From Pristionchus mayeri (lineage: Eukaryota; Nematoda; Chromadorea; Rhabditida; Neodiplogasteridae), in the NCBI GenBank assembly GCA_036245805.1, contig BTRK01000005.1, forward strand, positions 43,511,216 to 43,575,215: a DNA stretch of 64,000 nucleotides. Direction: 5' to 3'. Under the pieces are notes generated by a model. The model had not been told where the DNA came from. It saw only the letters and a program-made list of their open reading frames with translations, and did no database searches. Below are positions 20,701 through 27,045 of this stretch, piece after piece (position 1 is the stretch's first letter; each line of letters begins with the position of its first letter). The translations under genes were made by a program, and so were the position numbers.

Positions 20701-22768
20701 CACACAACAGGTGAAAAAAATATCTTAGCGTATAATTTAGTTTAGACAATTTTCAATCAAATCATTGCGGCGCTCTGCAACAATTATGTGATTGTCACAT
20801 TTTCGCGTAGCATCCGACAAATGGAAACGTGGTTACTAGTGATGCCAAAACGGCGCGCGCTCTCCTCGTTTCACACGCTCTCTCGCCGGTCAGACAGAGC
20901 GAGAGAGCGTGTGAAACGAGGAGAGTGCGCGCCGTTTTGGCATCACTAGTGGTTACGTCTTATAGACGAATTTTGATGGAATTTCGCATTTTGTAGAGTC
21001 TGATGACACGATTCTAGACATTTCTCCCATCACTTGTTAGCGCGCAGTTTTGTACAGACAATTTGCAATTAGTCATTGCATCCACACTGTGAGAGTTGTG
21101 ACTGTCCCATCAGTTGGAAATATGAGGAAACGGAAGGGGTAAAACAAAAAAAAACGTTTTCACAAGATGACCTCATCTATTTGTTTTGTCGACTTTCGCA
21201 AGGCGTTCGATTGTGTTGAGTGGAGTGCAGTCTGGCAAGCTCTCTGGACCTTCGGAGTACACCCCACACTGATCCATCTTCTGCGACGTTTGTACGAGTC
21301 ATCCACCACAAGAATTCGAGTCAACGAGGAGTTCGTCGAAGTGAATGTGAGAAGAGGCGTCCGCCAAGGAGATACTCTCTCCCCCAGCCTATTCAATGCC
21401 GTTTTGAGACAAGCAATGAACGACATAGACTGGGAGCAAGATGGACTGAGGATCGATGGAAGAAATTTAATCCACCTCGAATACGCTGACGACGTGGTTC
21501 TCGTTGCCAAGACACGCCCCGAACTTGAAAGAATGTTGCGGAAACTGATGGATTCATGTGCTCGTGTCGGATTGGAAGTTAACTCAGGAAAGACAGTGCT
21601 CCTTACATCATGTACAACAACCCGAGCCCCAATCATCATCAATAATCAAGTGTTCAATTTCGCCGATTCTGCAACCTATCTTGGAGGAAGAATCACCCTT
21701 CCCCTCGATCACCTGGCTGAAGTTGAACATAGGATTCGCTTGGGATGGTTCGCCTGGAGTAAATTGTCCCACCTCCTTTCCACAAGGTTGCTTCCTATAA
21801 AGACTAGACGACGACTATTTGAGAGCTGCGTCTCTTCTACCGTACTCTATGGGAGCGAGCTTTGGGCACTGCGAGCAAGTGAGAAGGAGAGACTTAGTGT
21901 GACGCAGCGTAAGATGGAGCGGAAAATGCTTGGAATCAGCTTACGAGATCGATGGAGGAACGAGAACATCCGCAAAGCGACCAACCTGCGCGACTGGAAT
22001 GAAGAAGCGCTCAGAAGGAAGACTAAGTGGGCTCGGAAGCTGGGACGCATGGGACTTGACCAGTGGAGCCGCGCATCTACAGACTGGGTCCCTTACAACA
22101 AGACCCGCCCCCAAGGACAACCTAGAGCGCGATGGAAAGATGACCTAAGAAGATCCCTTGGCGCGAACTGGTGGCATGCAACTGCCGAAGAATAGACCTA
22201 TTCCTCATCTGGTGTTAATCGCCTGACGTGATAAACTTGATTGATTGAAACTATTTGTTATATTGCAGAGTCTGATGACGCGACTCAACTGGGCATCCCG
22301 CGACAACTCAGGAGTGAGTATTATTTTCTTTTTTCCTCATTAAAAACATTTTTGAAAATAAAACAATATTCAGGAAATGAAAAAAATACTAATACGTTCG
22401 TTGCTCAGGACATATCCCGAATGGTTCTTTCCCTGCTAGAAATGGGCGGACCGCCGATTCGCTCATTGGTGAACATTCGAGAAGAGGAAGAAGATGAAGA
22501 GAAGGATGAGAACCAGGTGAGAGTACAGATCTAAAAATGTTATATATCCTGTGTCGCTGCGGGGTGTTTATTTGAGGTCCAGTCAGGAACTTGAGATGTA
22601 TCGCGTTTTCTTAAATTTGAACTTGAAACTGAACTTGAAATATAAAAAAAAGTGTGTATTCAGGACTTCAAATTGGGCGTCAACGCGACTCTCAATGACC
22701 GCAATGCGGAAATGGCTGAAATCGCAGAGGAGGCAGGAGAGGGGAAAGACAGAGATGATGATTGGTAG
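2704..22768 (+). CDS. bbs-9: BBSome subunit 9 (PTHB1), 32 exons, 792 aa
   Basis: Core subunit of the BBSome, the coat complex moving membrane proteins in cilia. Exons: 2704-2791, 2937-3007, 3392-3433, 3862-3906, 10338-10428, 10889-10959, 11372-11450, 11730-11838, 12066-12120, 12256-12344, 12560-12651, 12985-13045, 13169-13237, 13366-13405, 13544-13636, 14470-14518, 14854-14924, 15172-15249, 15447-15504, 15687-15782, 16030-16103, 16157-16208, 17147-17239, 17600-17689, 17803-17852, 18528-18593, 18935-19033, 20273-20331, 20620-20710, 22269-22313, 22409-22516, 22664-22768. All join in phase (2,379 nt). The start MSLF matches the start of vertebrate PTHB1. Other matches recognised are HPGPLA (exon 8), YLGSEPSLYR (exon 15, propeller end), a beta-sandwich ending ELIELFP (exon 22), RYRIQS (exon 24) and LTLLIETTYNR (exon 27). 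Human PTHB1 is about 887 aa, so the worm protein is somewhat shorter; it ends in an acidic tail. The acceptor of exon 29 (TTTGAG) is the weakest site. Intron 4 contains four nested genes. Orthology is very likely; small boundary errors are possible. Confidence 0.93.
3135..3240. repeat. Palindromic MITE (ACTCTCTTCATT family)
   Basis: Arms read GTTCGAGAAACGATACC and its inverse, with an inner pair of CTCTCTTCATT-like and AGAATGAAGAGAG segments. It lies in bbs-9 intron 2. The family recurs many times in this window and always folds on itself. Confidence 0.75.
3665..3733. repeat. Palindromic MITE (ACTCTCTTCATT family)
   Basis: GACTCTCTTCATT on the left and AATGAAGAGAGTC on the right, with a centre of CTCTCTCG and inverted GAGAGAG. 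It lies in bbs-9 intron 3. A TAGGGATGGC just upstream may be the true hAT-like end. Confidence 0.75.
4676..5180 (-). CDS. Small secreted CDY-repeat protein 1 (88 aa)
   Basis: Unrecognised family. Exons, in gene order: 5115-5180, 5009-5062, 4835-4906, 4676-4750, all phase 0. Exon 1 is a signal peptide (MVKILLVLLFLGIAMAWC). Each later exon carries one repeat centred on CDYF, CEYH or CDYL followed by acidic residues (GEEGE, EDGEEEE, AEEIND). The mature chain is about 70 residues, acidic, with about four cysteines including the one at the likely cleavage site. It lies on the opposite strand inside bbs-9 intron 4 and is the first of four tandem paralogues. About 220 bp upstream (5400-5446) is a block also found before the relic copies at 40-61 kb. 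The donors and acceptors are good. It would act outside the cell; function is unknown. Confidence 0.8.
5400..5446 (-). promoter_or_regulatory. Conserved upstream block of the CDY family
   Basis: On the plus strand it reads TTAGGTTTCACCGAA, then CGCAATAAGAC. Near-matches (AGGTTTCACCAAGCT, GCAATAAGACC) lie at about 37327, 40715, 51665, 57870, 58065, 60280 and 61085, several of them upstream of CDY-family relics. Conservation upstream of copies suggests either promoter sequence or simply the edge of the duplicated unit. Confidence 0.4.
5826..5890. repeat. Degenerate palindromic MITE
   Basis: TCTCTTCATTCTCCGCACTCTCTCGG on the left, split by mismatches, with GGAGAGACG to the right. Another degenerate member lies at about 5710-5775. 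Both are in bbs-9 intron 4. Confidence 0.45.
6050..6199. mobile_element. TA-flanked MITE, GTTCCGGAATTGGG family, copy 1
   Basis: Both arms carry GTTCCGGAATTGGGCGTAA and GGCATCTTTTGAATCA in inverse orientation, and the ends are TAGTG and CCCTA. The centre is an ATGTTTCATG-type palindrome. A second copy is at 24156-24306. TA at each end suggests a Tc1/mariner-type derivative. Confidence 0.75.
6420..7150 (-). CDS. Small secreted CDY-repeat protein 2 (79 aa)
   Basis: Paralogue of the gene at 4676-5180, same four-exon layout. Exons: 7091-7150, 6985-7038, 6690-6752, 6420-6482, all phase 0. Exon 1 is a signal peptide (MVKVLLALLFCGMAWC). The repeats centre on CDYLLEE, CDYHSD and CDYPSE. Exon 2 is 54 nt, exactly as in paralogue 1, but only if the donor is GC (GAG|GCAAGA) rather than GT. 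GC-AG introns are an established minor class, so this is plausible. A TA-flanked MITE (6838-6965) sits in that same intron 19 bp from the donor. The C-terminus is basic (KDVKKMKSVM), unlike paralogue 1. Function unknown. Confidence 0.72.
6838..6965. mobile_element. TA-flanked MITE, TAGGGTTCTCTTATTGG family, copy 1
   Basis: Ends TAGGGTTCTCTTATTGGAAA and the inverse TTTTCCAATAAGATAACCCTA. The inner part includes a shared GTTTCAGGGG-type segment. Other copies: 8041-8284, 16285-17094, 37001-37201 (diverged) and 63174-63294 (one end). It lies in intron 2 of the secreted gene at 6420-7150. Confidence 0.8.
7294..7363. repeat. Palindromic MITE (ACTCTCTTCATT family)
   Basis: GACTCTCTTCATT on the left and AATGAAGAGACTC on the right. 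Outer segments GGGGTGGC and GCCATCACTA are consistent with hAT-like ends. Upstream of the secreted gene 2 start. Confidence 0.7.
7548..7655. repeat. Palindromic MITE (degenerate)
   Basis: GGCTTCGCAATAAATAA on the left and TTTCTTGCGAAG on the right, with CTTCATTCTAC and GGCTGAAGAG inside. The arms are diverged. Confidence 0.5.
7876..8726 (-). CDS. Small secreted CDY-family protein 3 (78 aa), third exon lost
   Basis: Third tandem paralogue. Exons used: 8658-8726, 8542-8607, 7876-7977, phase 0 throughout. Exon 1 is a signal peptide (MVKILLAPLFCGIVMVWC). Exon 2 has CNYMSDE in place of CDY. The last exon has lost the cysteine (NNFLENRNND) and ends in VIIEKTKEGRNGL. Between 8342 and 8413 lies a relic of the missing exon, still showing HCDYGFID, but out of frame behind its acceptor and followed by a stop with no donor. 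Skipping it restores the frame, because the neighbouring exons are phase 0. The alternative is a pseudogene. A MITE with a nested retrotransposon tail (8041-8284) is in the enlarged last intron. Relics of this last-exon type recur at 51278, 60449 and 60901. Confidence 0.6.
8041..8284. mobile_element. TA-flanked MITE, TAGGGTTCTCTTATTGG family, copy 2
   Basis: Ends TAGGGTTCTCTTATTGGAAA and TTTTCCAATAAGAGAACTA. It is longer than copy 1 because a retrotransposon tail has inserted in it (8106-8195). Confidence 0.8.
8096..8205 (-). mobile_element. Tail-only RTE insertion with 10-bp target duplication
   Basis: GGCCCTATAT at 8096-8105 and again at 8196-8205 flanks about 90 bp made of CAATCAAT repeats followed by three partial repeats of AATTTATCTTATCAGGC. 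This matches, inverted, the 3' end of the RTE-type elements at 22230 and 58420, where TGATAAGATAAATTGATTG repeats close the element. The insert therefore seems to be only the last part of a retrotransposon, nested inside the MITE. Confidence 0.65.
8862..8948. repeat. Palindromic MITE
   Basis: Arms contain ATTACTCTCTCGC and GAGAGAGCATGGTAAT with a GGGTTAGAGAAAG centre. Same family as 7294 and 9966. Confidence 0.6.
9356..9838 (-). CDS. Small secreted CDY-family protein 4 (56 aa)
   Basis: Fourth and smallest member of the nested cluster. Exons: 9785-9838, 9569-9613, 9356-9427, all phase 0. Exon 1 is a signal peptide (MKLFLVLLCVAYVASSAY). Exons 2 and 3 carry SCEYFAASA and SCDFFTDE. It lacks one repeat exon compared with paralogues 1 and 2. 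The mature peptide is about 38-40 residues with two cysteines, which could pair. Function unknown; it lies antisense inside bbs-9 intron 4, about 500 bp from bbs-9 exon 5. Confidence 0.72.
9630..9735. repeat. Degenerate palindromic MITE inside the intron of secreted gene 4
   Basis: GATCGAGAAACGATACCACGG and GTCTCTTCATTCT match the left arm of the element at 3135-3240. The right arm is poorly preserved. Confidence 0.45.
9966..10050. repeat. Palindromic MITE (ACTCTCTTCATT family)
   Basis: GACTCTCTTCATTCTGCG on the left and CGGAATGAAGAGAGTC on the right. It lies just upstream of secreted gene 4, still in bbs-9 intron 4. Confidence 0.75.
10437..10553 (+). repeat. Minisatellite in bbs-9 intron 5
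   Basis: About three to four imperfect copies of a unit containing GGAGTACGGTAGAATAAAG and GGAGGTACTGTA, starting right at the exon 5 donor. The first unit overlaps the donor GTACGGTG, so the repeat may have grown from the splice-site sequence. Confidence 0.6.
13877..14255. mobile_element. hAT-like MITE with 8-bp target duplication
   Basis: Ends TAGGCTTCGAAAAACGAG and the inverse CTTGTTTTTCGAAGCCTA. ATGCAGAG flanks it on both sides (13869-13876 and 14256-14263), an exact 8-bp duplication as produced by hAT elements. The interior is rich in repeats of CAAGAACGA and TTCTTG. No transposase. It lies in bbs-9 intron 15. Confidence 0.88.
15937..16000. repeat. Palindromic MITE
   Basis: CATTCTGCACACTCTCTCGC and the inverse AGTGAGAGAGCGCTTGGAATG, in bbs-9 intron 20 about 30 bp before exon 21. 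Confidence 0.6.
16285..17094. mobile_element. TA-flanked MITE with inverted minisatellite arms
   Basis: Outer ends TAGGGTTCTCTTATTGGAAA and TTTTCCAATAAGAGAACCCTA. Inside, five direct copies of a ~27 bp unit with TGTACCAATATGAGGGTCCC occur at about 16348-16488 and three inverted copies (GGGACCCTTATATTGGTA) at about 16917-16992. Between them lie about 420 bp of unrelated sequence. It lies in bbs-9 intron 22. This is a short-element family member enlarged by a second, minisatellite-ended insertion or by internal expansion. Confidence 0.75.
17976..18460. mobile_element. hAT-like MITE with 8-bp target duplication
   Basis: Ends TAGGGTTGGCATTTTGATTC and the inverse GAATCAAAATGCCAACCCTA. GTTTCTGT flanks both sides (17968-17975 and 18461-18468). 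The interior is A+T-rich with one long chance reading frame on the minus strand and a repeated AAACACGATCGACAAGCGA-like unit. It lies in bbs-9 intron 25. Confidence 0.88.
18806..18897. repeat. Degenerate palindromic MITE
   Basis: GATAGCTTCGCAAGGC and the inverse TTTATTGCGAAACGAT at the ends, with TTCTTCATTCTGC inside. It lies in bbs-9 intron 26, 40 bp before exon 27. Confidence 0.5.
19128..19175 (+). pseudogene. Partial duplicate of bbs-9 exon 27 (copy 2)
   Basis: Forty-eight bases matching the 3' half of exon 27, reading TPLSNLTLLIETTYNR, followed by GTTAGT in place of the GTGAGC donor. There is no AG acceptor in front, so it cannot act as a simple alternative exon. Confidence 0.8.
19235..19785. 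mobile_element. Foldback element with doubled GACAAAAGCCCAACG termini
   Basis: The left end carries CGGACAAAAGCCCAACG twice in tandem; the right end carries the inverse twice. The arms continue through AACTTGGGAGTTG, CCACTACATCACCCTG and GGTTCATGGTCTAAAATTGC and meet near 19510. A related, truncated copy starts at about 63860 at the right edge of the window. It lies between duplicate copies 2 and 3 of exon 27. Confidence 0.75.
19857..19896 (+). pseudogene. Partial duplicate of bbs-9 exon 27 (copy 3)
   Basis: Reads SNLTLLIETTYIR followed by GTGAGCC, keeping the original donor but without an acceptor. One substitution (N to I) relative to exon 27. Confidence 0.75.
20180..20250. repeat. Palindromic MITE abutting exon 28
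   Basis: CTGACTCTCTCCAAATCAC and the inverse ATGGTATGGAGAGAGC, with a CTCTCTCGTCG centre. It ends 22 bp before bbs-9 exon 28, so the polypyrimidine stretch of that intron is partly element-derived. Confidence 0.6.
20837..20948. mobile_element. Near-perfect 112 bp palindrome, hAT-like, 8-bp target duplication
   Basis: Ends TAGTGATGCCAAAACGG and CCGTTTTGGCATCACTA. The arms are about 50 bp with hardly any mismatch. GTGGTTAC flanks it exactly (20829-20836 and 20949-20956). The centre carries the CTCTCTCGCC/GAGAGAG core of the ACTCTCTTCATT palindromes, which suggests that whole family is hAT-derived. It is the best preserved and so probably the youngest copy. bbs-9 intron 29. Confidence 0.9.
20996..21020 (+). 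pseudogene. Relic of the start of bbs-9 exon 30
   Basis: TTGTAG then AGTCTGATGACACGATTCT matches the acceptor and first ~18 bases of exon 30 (22269). It stands 1.27 kb upstream, on the other side of the retrotransposon. The duplicated stretch may extend only a few tens of bases. Confidence 0.5.
21160..22248 (+). mobile_element. RTE-type non-LTR retrotransposon, 5'-truncated, reverse transcriptase frame open
   Basis: An open frame from 21167 to 22195 (342 aa) begins inside the reverse transcriptase palm. Motif A is FVDFRKAFDCV, the next block GVRQGDTLSPSLFN, the catalytic box YADDVVL, and then LEVNSGKT. The C-terminal part (RKMERKMLGISLRDR, NEEALRRKTKWARKLGR, GQPRARWKDDLRR) is typical of the RTE clade. 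The endonuclease and fingers are missing. The 3' end has TTGATTGATTG. It sits in bbs-9 intron 29 in sense orientation. The lack of stops or frameshifts suggests a fairly recent insertion. Other 3' ends of the family lie at 8096, 24435 and 58166. Confidence 0.88.
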
Positions 22769-23098
22769 GAATTCGAGAATCACTGAATTGAACGTAGAGT
22801 GTCAGTCAGAACTTGTTTTTGTTTCTCTTTTTCACGCTCCGTACCTGCATCACCGGAACTCTACATAGCAATATAATATCTTTGACGTATTTTTTTTTCT
22901 GTGACTGCTGCGTTACTGATGACTTGCTACCGTATGTAGAAGTTGCACACTATTGACACGGAACACATTTGGAAGGACTATCATTTGTGCAGACGAGGTC
23001 CGTTCATTTAGTGGTTGTAATAAATGGTGTGGATCAATATTATTCATAATTTCAACTTTGAAGTAACAGTTGAACATTTGTACTTTTATTGTTCGCAG

Positions 23099-23215
23099 GA
23101 AAATCCAGTTAAATCAATGGATCACACATCGATAGCTTATAACTCATTCGTGAAACATATATTCGACATAAGAGGAGGAAAAATCGAATTGAGATGGGAT
23201 GAGAGTTTGCATTAA
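23099..23215 (+). CDS. Possible terminal exon of an unidentified gene
   Basis: After a good acceptor (GTTCGCAG), 38 codons end in TAA with AATAAA close behind. It reads, among others, HTSIAYNSFVKHIFDIRGG and IELRWDESLH. The frame also runs open upstream to an ATG at 23024. No upstream exon was found between here and bbs-9. I do not recognise the family; it may be the tail of a decayed gene. Confidence 0.25.
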   Translation, partial: ENPVKSMDHTSIAYNSFVKHIFDIRGGKIELRWDESLH

Positions 23216-23689
23216 AAACAATAAATAAACAACGATTTCAATGCTTTCGATGCTCCTGAAAAACTTTAATGTGACTGCTTTCGACAGAGTAACATGTCTT
23301 CTTCCCTATCGAACGGCTCGTATATCGAAGGTTTTGCGATCTGGCCATATATGTCCACAACTTGAAGCATTTTGTTTCATGTCTCACGGGGTTGTATGGC
23401 AACGATAATATTGGCTCGGGATCGAAAAAGCATCCTGTACGATTGGTTCGGTGACACGGCAGGTGCTCGAGGATTATCGATCGATCTGCGATTATTGATC
23501 GAGTTTCGATCACCAAATCCACCGTATACCACGACGTCGGACTACGGTAGGCGGCTCTGACCGAGCGCACGCCTGTAGATCGATGTTTGACCGTGCGGCT
23601 CGGCGCTTCGCTGAAAAAAACGATAATCTCAATTTCTTCTCTTGTGCAAACACGAGACTGAGTAAAAACGATTACTCCACTGATACATA

Positions 23690-23790
23690 TCCGTCTTAAA
23701 TTTGGTCCACCCTGAAGCAGGGGTTACGGTAATCAGGATACTGTATCCGTCTTAAATTTGTTCCATCATGAATCAGGGGAGGAATTTGAT
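23690..23790 (+). repeat. Two-unit direct repeat also seen at the CDK-like fragment
   Basis: Two units with CGTCTTAAATTTGKTCCA, GAAKCAGGGG and GGTAATCAGGATACTGTATC. The same GGTAATCAGGATACTGTATC appears at 25000-25022, next to the kinase fragment. The flanks 22769-23690 and 23791-24155 showed no gene. Confidence 0.55.
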
Positions 23791-24155
23791 ATCAATCGAT
23801 AATCACTTGAAAGATGGCCCTCCTATTGATCATTTCGCACAGAAGGCAGCATACCGATGACCGATCGATAGAAGAGAAGTACTGTAGATGCGAACTACAA
23901 GGGGTCAGAATTCGACGATTGTCTTGAACAACAGTAATGCGTGATGTGGATTGAAATTGTAGAAACGACAGAAAATAAAAGAAATGGCTAGACATTTCAA
24001 TAATGTTGGGCATTGTAATTGATGAGACTTTATAATTTGCTTCAAAGTGACATATCATCGAAAATAGAGTCAAGAGTGAGCATGTTTTGAGCAGCGCTTG
24101 GTCCCGAAACGACCCGACGGATACGGTAATCGATCGATCGAGGAAGGGATGAGAA

Positions 24156-24306
24156 TAGTGTTCCGGAATCGGGAGTAATTGAGCATCTTTTGATTCATTT
24201 TCCGATATGTTTCACGTACAATATGTAGTATACGCATATAGCCCACATGAAACATATCTAAAAATGATTCAAAAGATGCCCAAATACGCCCCATTCCAGA
24301 ACCCTA
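24156..24306. mobile_element. TA-flanked MITE, GTTCCGGAATTGGG family, copy 2
   Basis: Ends TAGTGTTCCGGAATCGGG and the inverse CCATTCCAGAACCCTA, with GCATCTTTTGATTCA arms as in copy 1 (6050-6199). Confidence 0.75.
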
Positions 24307-24434
24307 GTCTGTACCTGAGCAAGGCTCCGGGTGAGATCCGAGCCGAGGGAGAAAGACGAAGGAGCGAGGAGAGCAAGGAGAGAAGGGAGGGAGAGGAGCA
24401 AGCAGGAACTGGAATGGGGTATGGTAGGTTACTG

Positions 24435-24545
24435 TCAATCAATCAATCAATCAATTTATCATGTCAGGCAATAGGTTTTCAGAGGAGCATGGGGCGGTAT
24501 TCTTCATAAGTCGATTCCACCAGTGTTTGCCAATAGCTCAGTTTA
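24435..24545 (-). mobile_element. 3' end of an RTE-type retrotransposon
   Basis: On the minus strand it encodes AIGKHWWN-like residues matching the end of the reverse transcriptase frame (GANWWHATAEE), then runs into TTGATTGATTGATTGACAG. It is severely 5'-truncated. Confidence 0.65.
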
Positions 24546-24639
24546 CAGTTTAAGCTTAGTTTAGCAGATCTTATACGTGTGTCTTTAACAGTTTCTAATT
24601 TGTATTGTGATTACTTAGGGGTAGTTTTGAAATGCATGT

Positions 24640-24712
24640 TCTCTTCATTTTGCGTACTTTCCGATCAATTTTGTGAATGAGAGTATGGAGAATGACAAAA
24701 TTCATTTCATGC
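24640..24712. repeat. Degenerate palindromic MITE
   Basis: GTTCTCTTCATTTTGCGTAC and the inverse AGTATGGAGAATGACAAAA. Confidence 0.5.
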
Positions 24713-24764
24713 GAAGCCAGCTCAAGATTCGCTCAAAGATCAAACATTAAAATCCAAAAAATAC

Positions 24765-24982
24765 CCAGTGCTTGAATGTGTTGCTTCGGCGTGGTGATTG
24801 GGTCGAAGATGATCTTCGAGGCATCAGGATAGTCCTGCAGAGACAACGCAACGATGCCTCACCCATTTGCCACAGTAATCGGTAAACCGTCTTACTCTCA
24901 CCTTGAATTCAGGCCAGTTCCGCTGATTTGGCGTGCCAAAACAGACGAACAGTAGCGCGATCTGCTCGAGATCCGTACGACC
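24765..24982 (-). pseudogene. CDK20-like protein kinase fragment (two exons)
   Basis: Exons 24902-24982 and 24765-24834 with a 67-nt GT-AG intron, in phase. They read GRTDLEQIALLF, GTPNQRNWPEF, then DYPDASKIIFDP. The GTPN..WPE pattern is the CMGC-kinase segment after helix F, and the spacing to PD..KI.F resembles CDK20 (CCRK, nematode DYF-18) more than CDK7. About 50 of roughly 320 residues are present. The catalytic loop, DFG and N-lobe were not found on either side. The acceptor of the first exon abuts a repeat (25000-25022) also found at 23690-23790, so this looks like a fragment carried or stranded by repeats. It could instead be two exons of a gene whose other parts lie outside recognisable sequence. 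Confidence 0.55.
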
Positions 24983-25913
24983 CTGAATCAGGAATTTCGG
25001 TAATCAGGATACTGTATCAGTCTTAAGAGATCCTCCATGAGAGAACGTAGCTTCTGGGAGGTGTCGACGGATGGCTTTTTTGCAACCCCCTCAATACTTT
25101 GCTGGTGAAGTTCTCATACCAAGTGCTTATATTTGGGCCAATATGAACGCTCCTAGTGCACTTCCCCAAAAATGCCAGATCAAGCTCAAAAAATATCGAA
25201 ATTTTCATCCTAAAATAAAACACGTGCAATAGTGATTTCCGGGTGTATTTTGTCATGAAAAATCGAAAAAAGTGGTTATGGAAGCGATTGGATTACGGTA
25301 AAAGGTATATTTGTTGTCTTCCTGAAAAATTTTTTCGCGTTACAGTGAGATAATGCCATTTTCGAATTCAGCGTGAAATTTTACCCCCCATACCATATTT
25401 CGTTCGCCTTGGAACTGGGGCTGACGGGCGTTATAGCTCTCGGGACGATGAAAGACTCGTGTCGACGCTAACTTTGGCCCGGTGGTAGGCATCTTCAAGT
25501 AATGCGTTTTTGAGGTGGAATTACACCTTTGCTTCACATAAATCAGTTTTAAACCGAATTTCGATATATTTCAGCTGTATTCGTGAAAATCGAATTTTCA
25601 ATGTATCGATTTTGGTTGTTCTCAGGTAACCTAAACATCACTTGGAAAAAATACATCAGTTGATCGAATAAATCCAATAAATCGATTGAAATGATCTCAA
25701 GTATAATGTAAGCAATATTTTCAAGTGAAATATACGCGATTTAAGATAGTAATACATCACAATAACCCAAACAATTTTTTTTGGTTCTGATTTGGTTTTC
25801 CTAGTCTGCTGATGGAAGGTCAGGATCTTCTTCTATAAAATACCCATAATTCGCCTGTGATTCTTAATCATCAATTTGTTCTAACGATCTTAGCCTACTT
25901 TTCTTGCAGGCGG
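24983..25913. other. No gene seen
   Basis: A+T-rich sequence with a repeat fragment at its left edge. An open frame on the minus strand at 25340-25537 has no recognisable motif and I do not call it. Confidence 0.4.
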
Positions 25914-26166
25914 TTAAAGGAGGAGTAAACTCAAAATTCAATTTTTGAAGCTATCATATGCACTGCTTAGAGCTCCACAACGATAAGAAGCTCCGAAATT
26001 TTCACATTGATATCTCCATTCCAAAGAGAGTTATAGCCAGTTGGCTGGGAGCCAGATCAGGGAAAGCTCAGGGAAGGGGGCGAGATAGCACGCGACTTGA
26101 TGAGAGTGCGTCCCTATGTGAAACATATTCCAACCGAGAGCGCGTTTGCATTTACTCCTCCTTTAA
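25914..26166. mobile_element. TTAA-flanked MITE, copy 2
   Basis: Same element as 1208-1459, in the same orientation, starting TTAAAGGAGGAGTAAACTC and ending TTTACTCCTCCTTTAA. Overall very similar across its length. Confidence 0.78.
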
Positions 26167-26459
26167 ACGTCAAATATCATTTTAAGTCATCTAAAATTGC
26201 GATGACAATTGTGGAGAGAAGGGGGAATGAACGTCTCTCTACTCGACAAATTTTCCAACCGTTGAGAACAATTTGTTGTTTATTTATGTCAGGCCACTCA
26301 CGAGAGAATCGGGACAATGAGTTGACATTGTAAATAAAAATATTTTAGCTGACATGCTTTTTAGTTTGCGTTTGGGTCATAGCACATATACCTATATCGA
26401 TTCGATCCTATTCGCTCTTGCAGCTGCAGCAGACTGCTGCAAAAGTTAGAGGAATTTCA

Positions 26460-26670
26460 TTGAGAGTGGGAGTTTCCACCTGTAAAGGCGCTGGATTTTG
26501 TTCGCAGAAGCGTTTCCATGCTCAAATGAATGATTTTGGCACACTTTGTTTGATTTTGGCACACTTTAAATTTATCTCGGGAGTCCTGATAGTCTCCCAG
26601 ATCGAAGAAACTCTCGAAAAAATAAATTTATCTCGGGAGTCCTGATAGTCTCCCAGATCGACGAAACTCA
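26460..26670 (+). repeat. Dispersed repeat with a tandem 50 bp unit
   Basis: GAGTTTCCACCTGTAAAGGCGC recurs in two parts at 41965, followed in both places by TCGCAGAAGCG-like sequence. AAATTTATCTCGGGAGTCCT and GTCTCCCAGATCGA occur twice in tandem (26568-26665) and once at 42180. Confidence 0.6.
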
Positions 26671-26968
26671 ATAAGTGGTTTGTGGAAAAAATACGGTTTC
26701 TTTGACACCATGTTTGTTTACGTTATCTTTTCCTTATCATTTGAACTTTATTTTTACAAGGAAAATTCCCCTCTCACAAGGGAGGTGCATACCCTTGGGA
26801 TGAAATTGGGGTATGAGCTATATACCATTGAAAAGAGCGTAAAAATTAGTACGATTCGAATCTTAATATTCTGCTAAAGTTCATTGTAGCGACCGGGAGA
26901 GATCGATAATCGAGATCAATGCTTTTCATGCATGGATAGTATACGCGTTTCACTCGCCCTATCACCAT

Positions 26969-27045
26969 GGTCCGGTGGTGTAGTGGCTAACGTGCCTGCA
27001 TGATAGCCGCAATATGGTGGGTTCGAACCCCCCCCCCCGATGCTG
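26969..27045 (+). tRNA. tRNA-like sequence (degenerate), left arm
   Basis: A perfect internal A box (TGGTGTAGTGG, 26976-26986) and B box (GGTTCGAACCC, 27020-27030) sit 44 bp apart, and a T run follows. The acceptor stem cannot pair because the 3' side is a C run, and the anticodon arm is unclear. It is therefore a tRNA-derived, Pol III-type promoter unit rather than a working tRNA. Confidence 0.55.

Noticed and set aside
21160..21642. 160-codon open frame antisense to the reverse transcriptase
   Set aside because: Mirror frame of a strongly recognised RT coding sequence.
26969..27045. Functional tRNA gene
   Set aside because: A and B boxes are present but the acceptor stem cannot pair and the anticodon arm is unclear.
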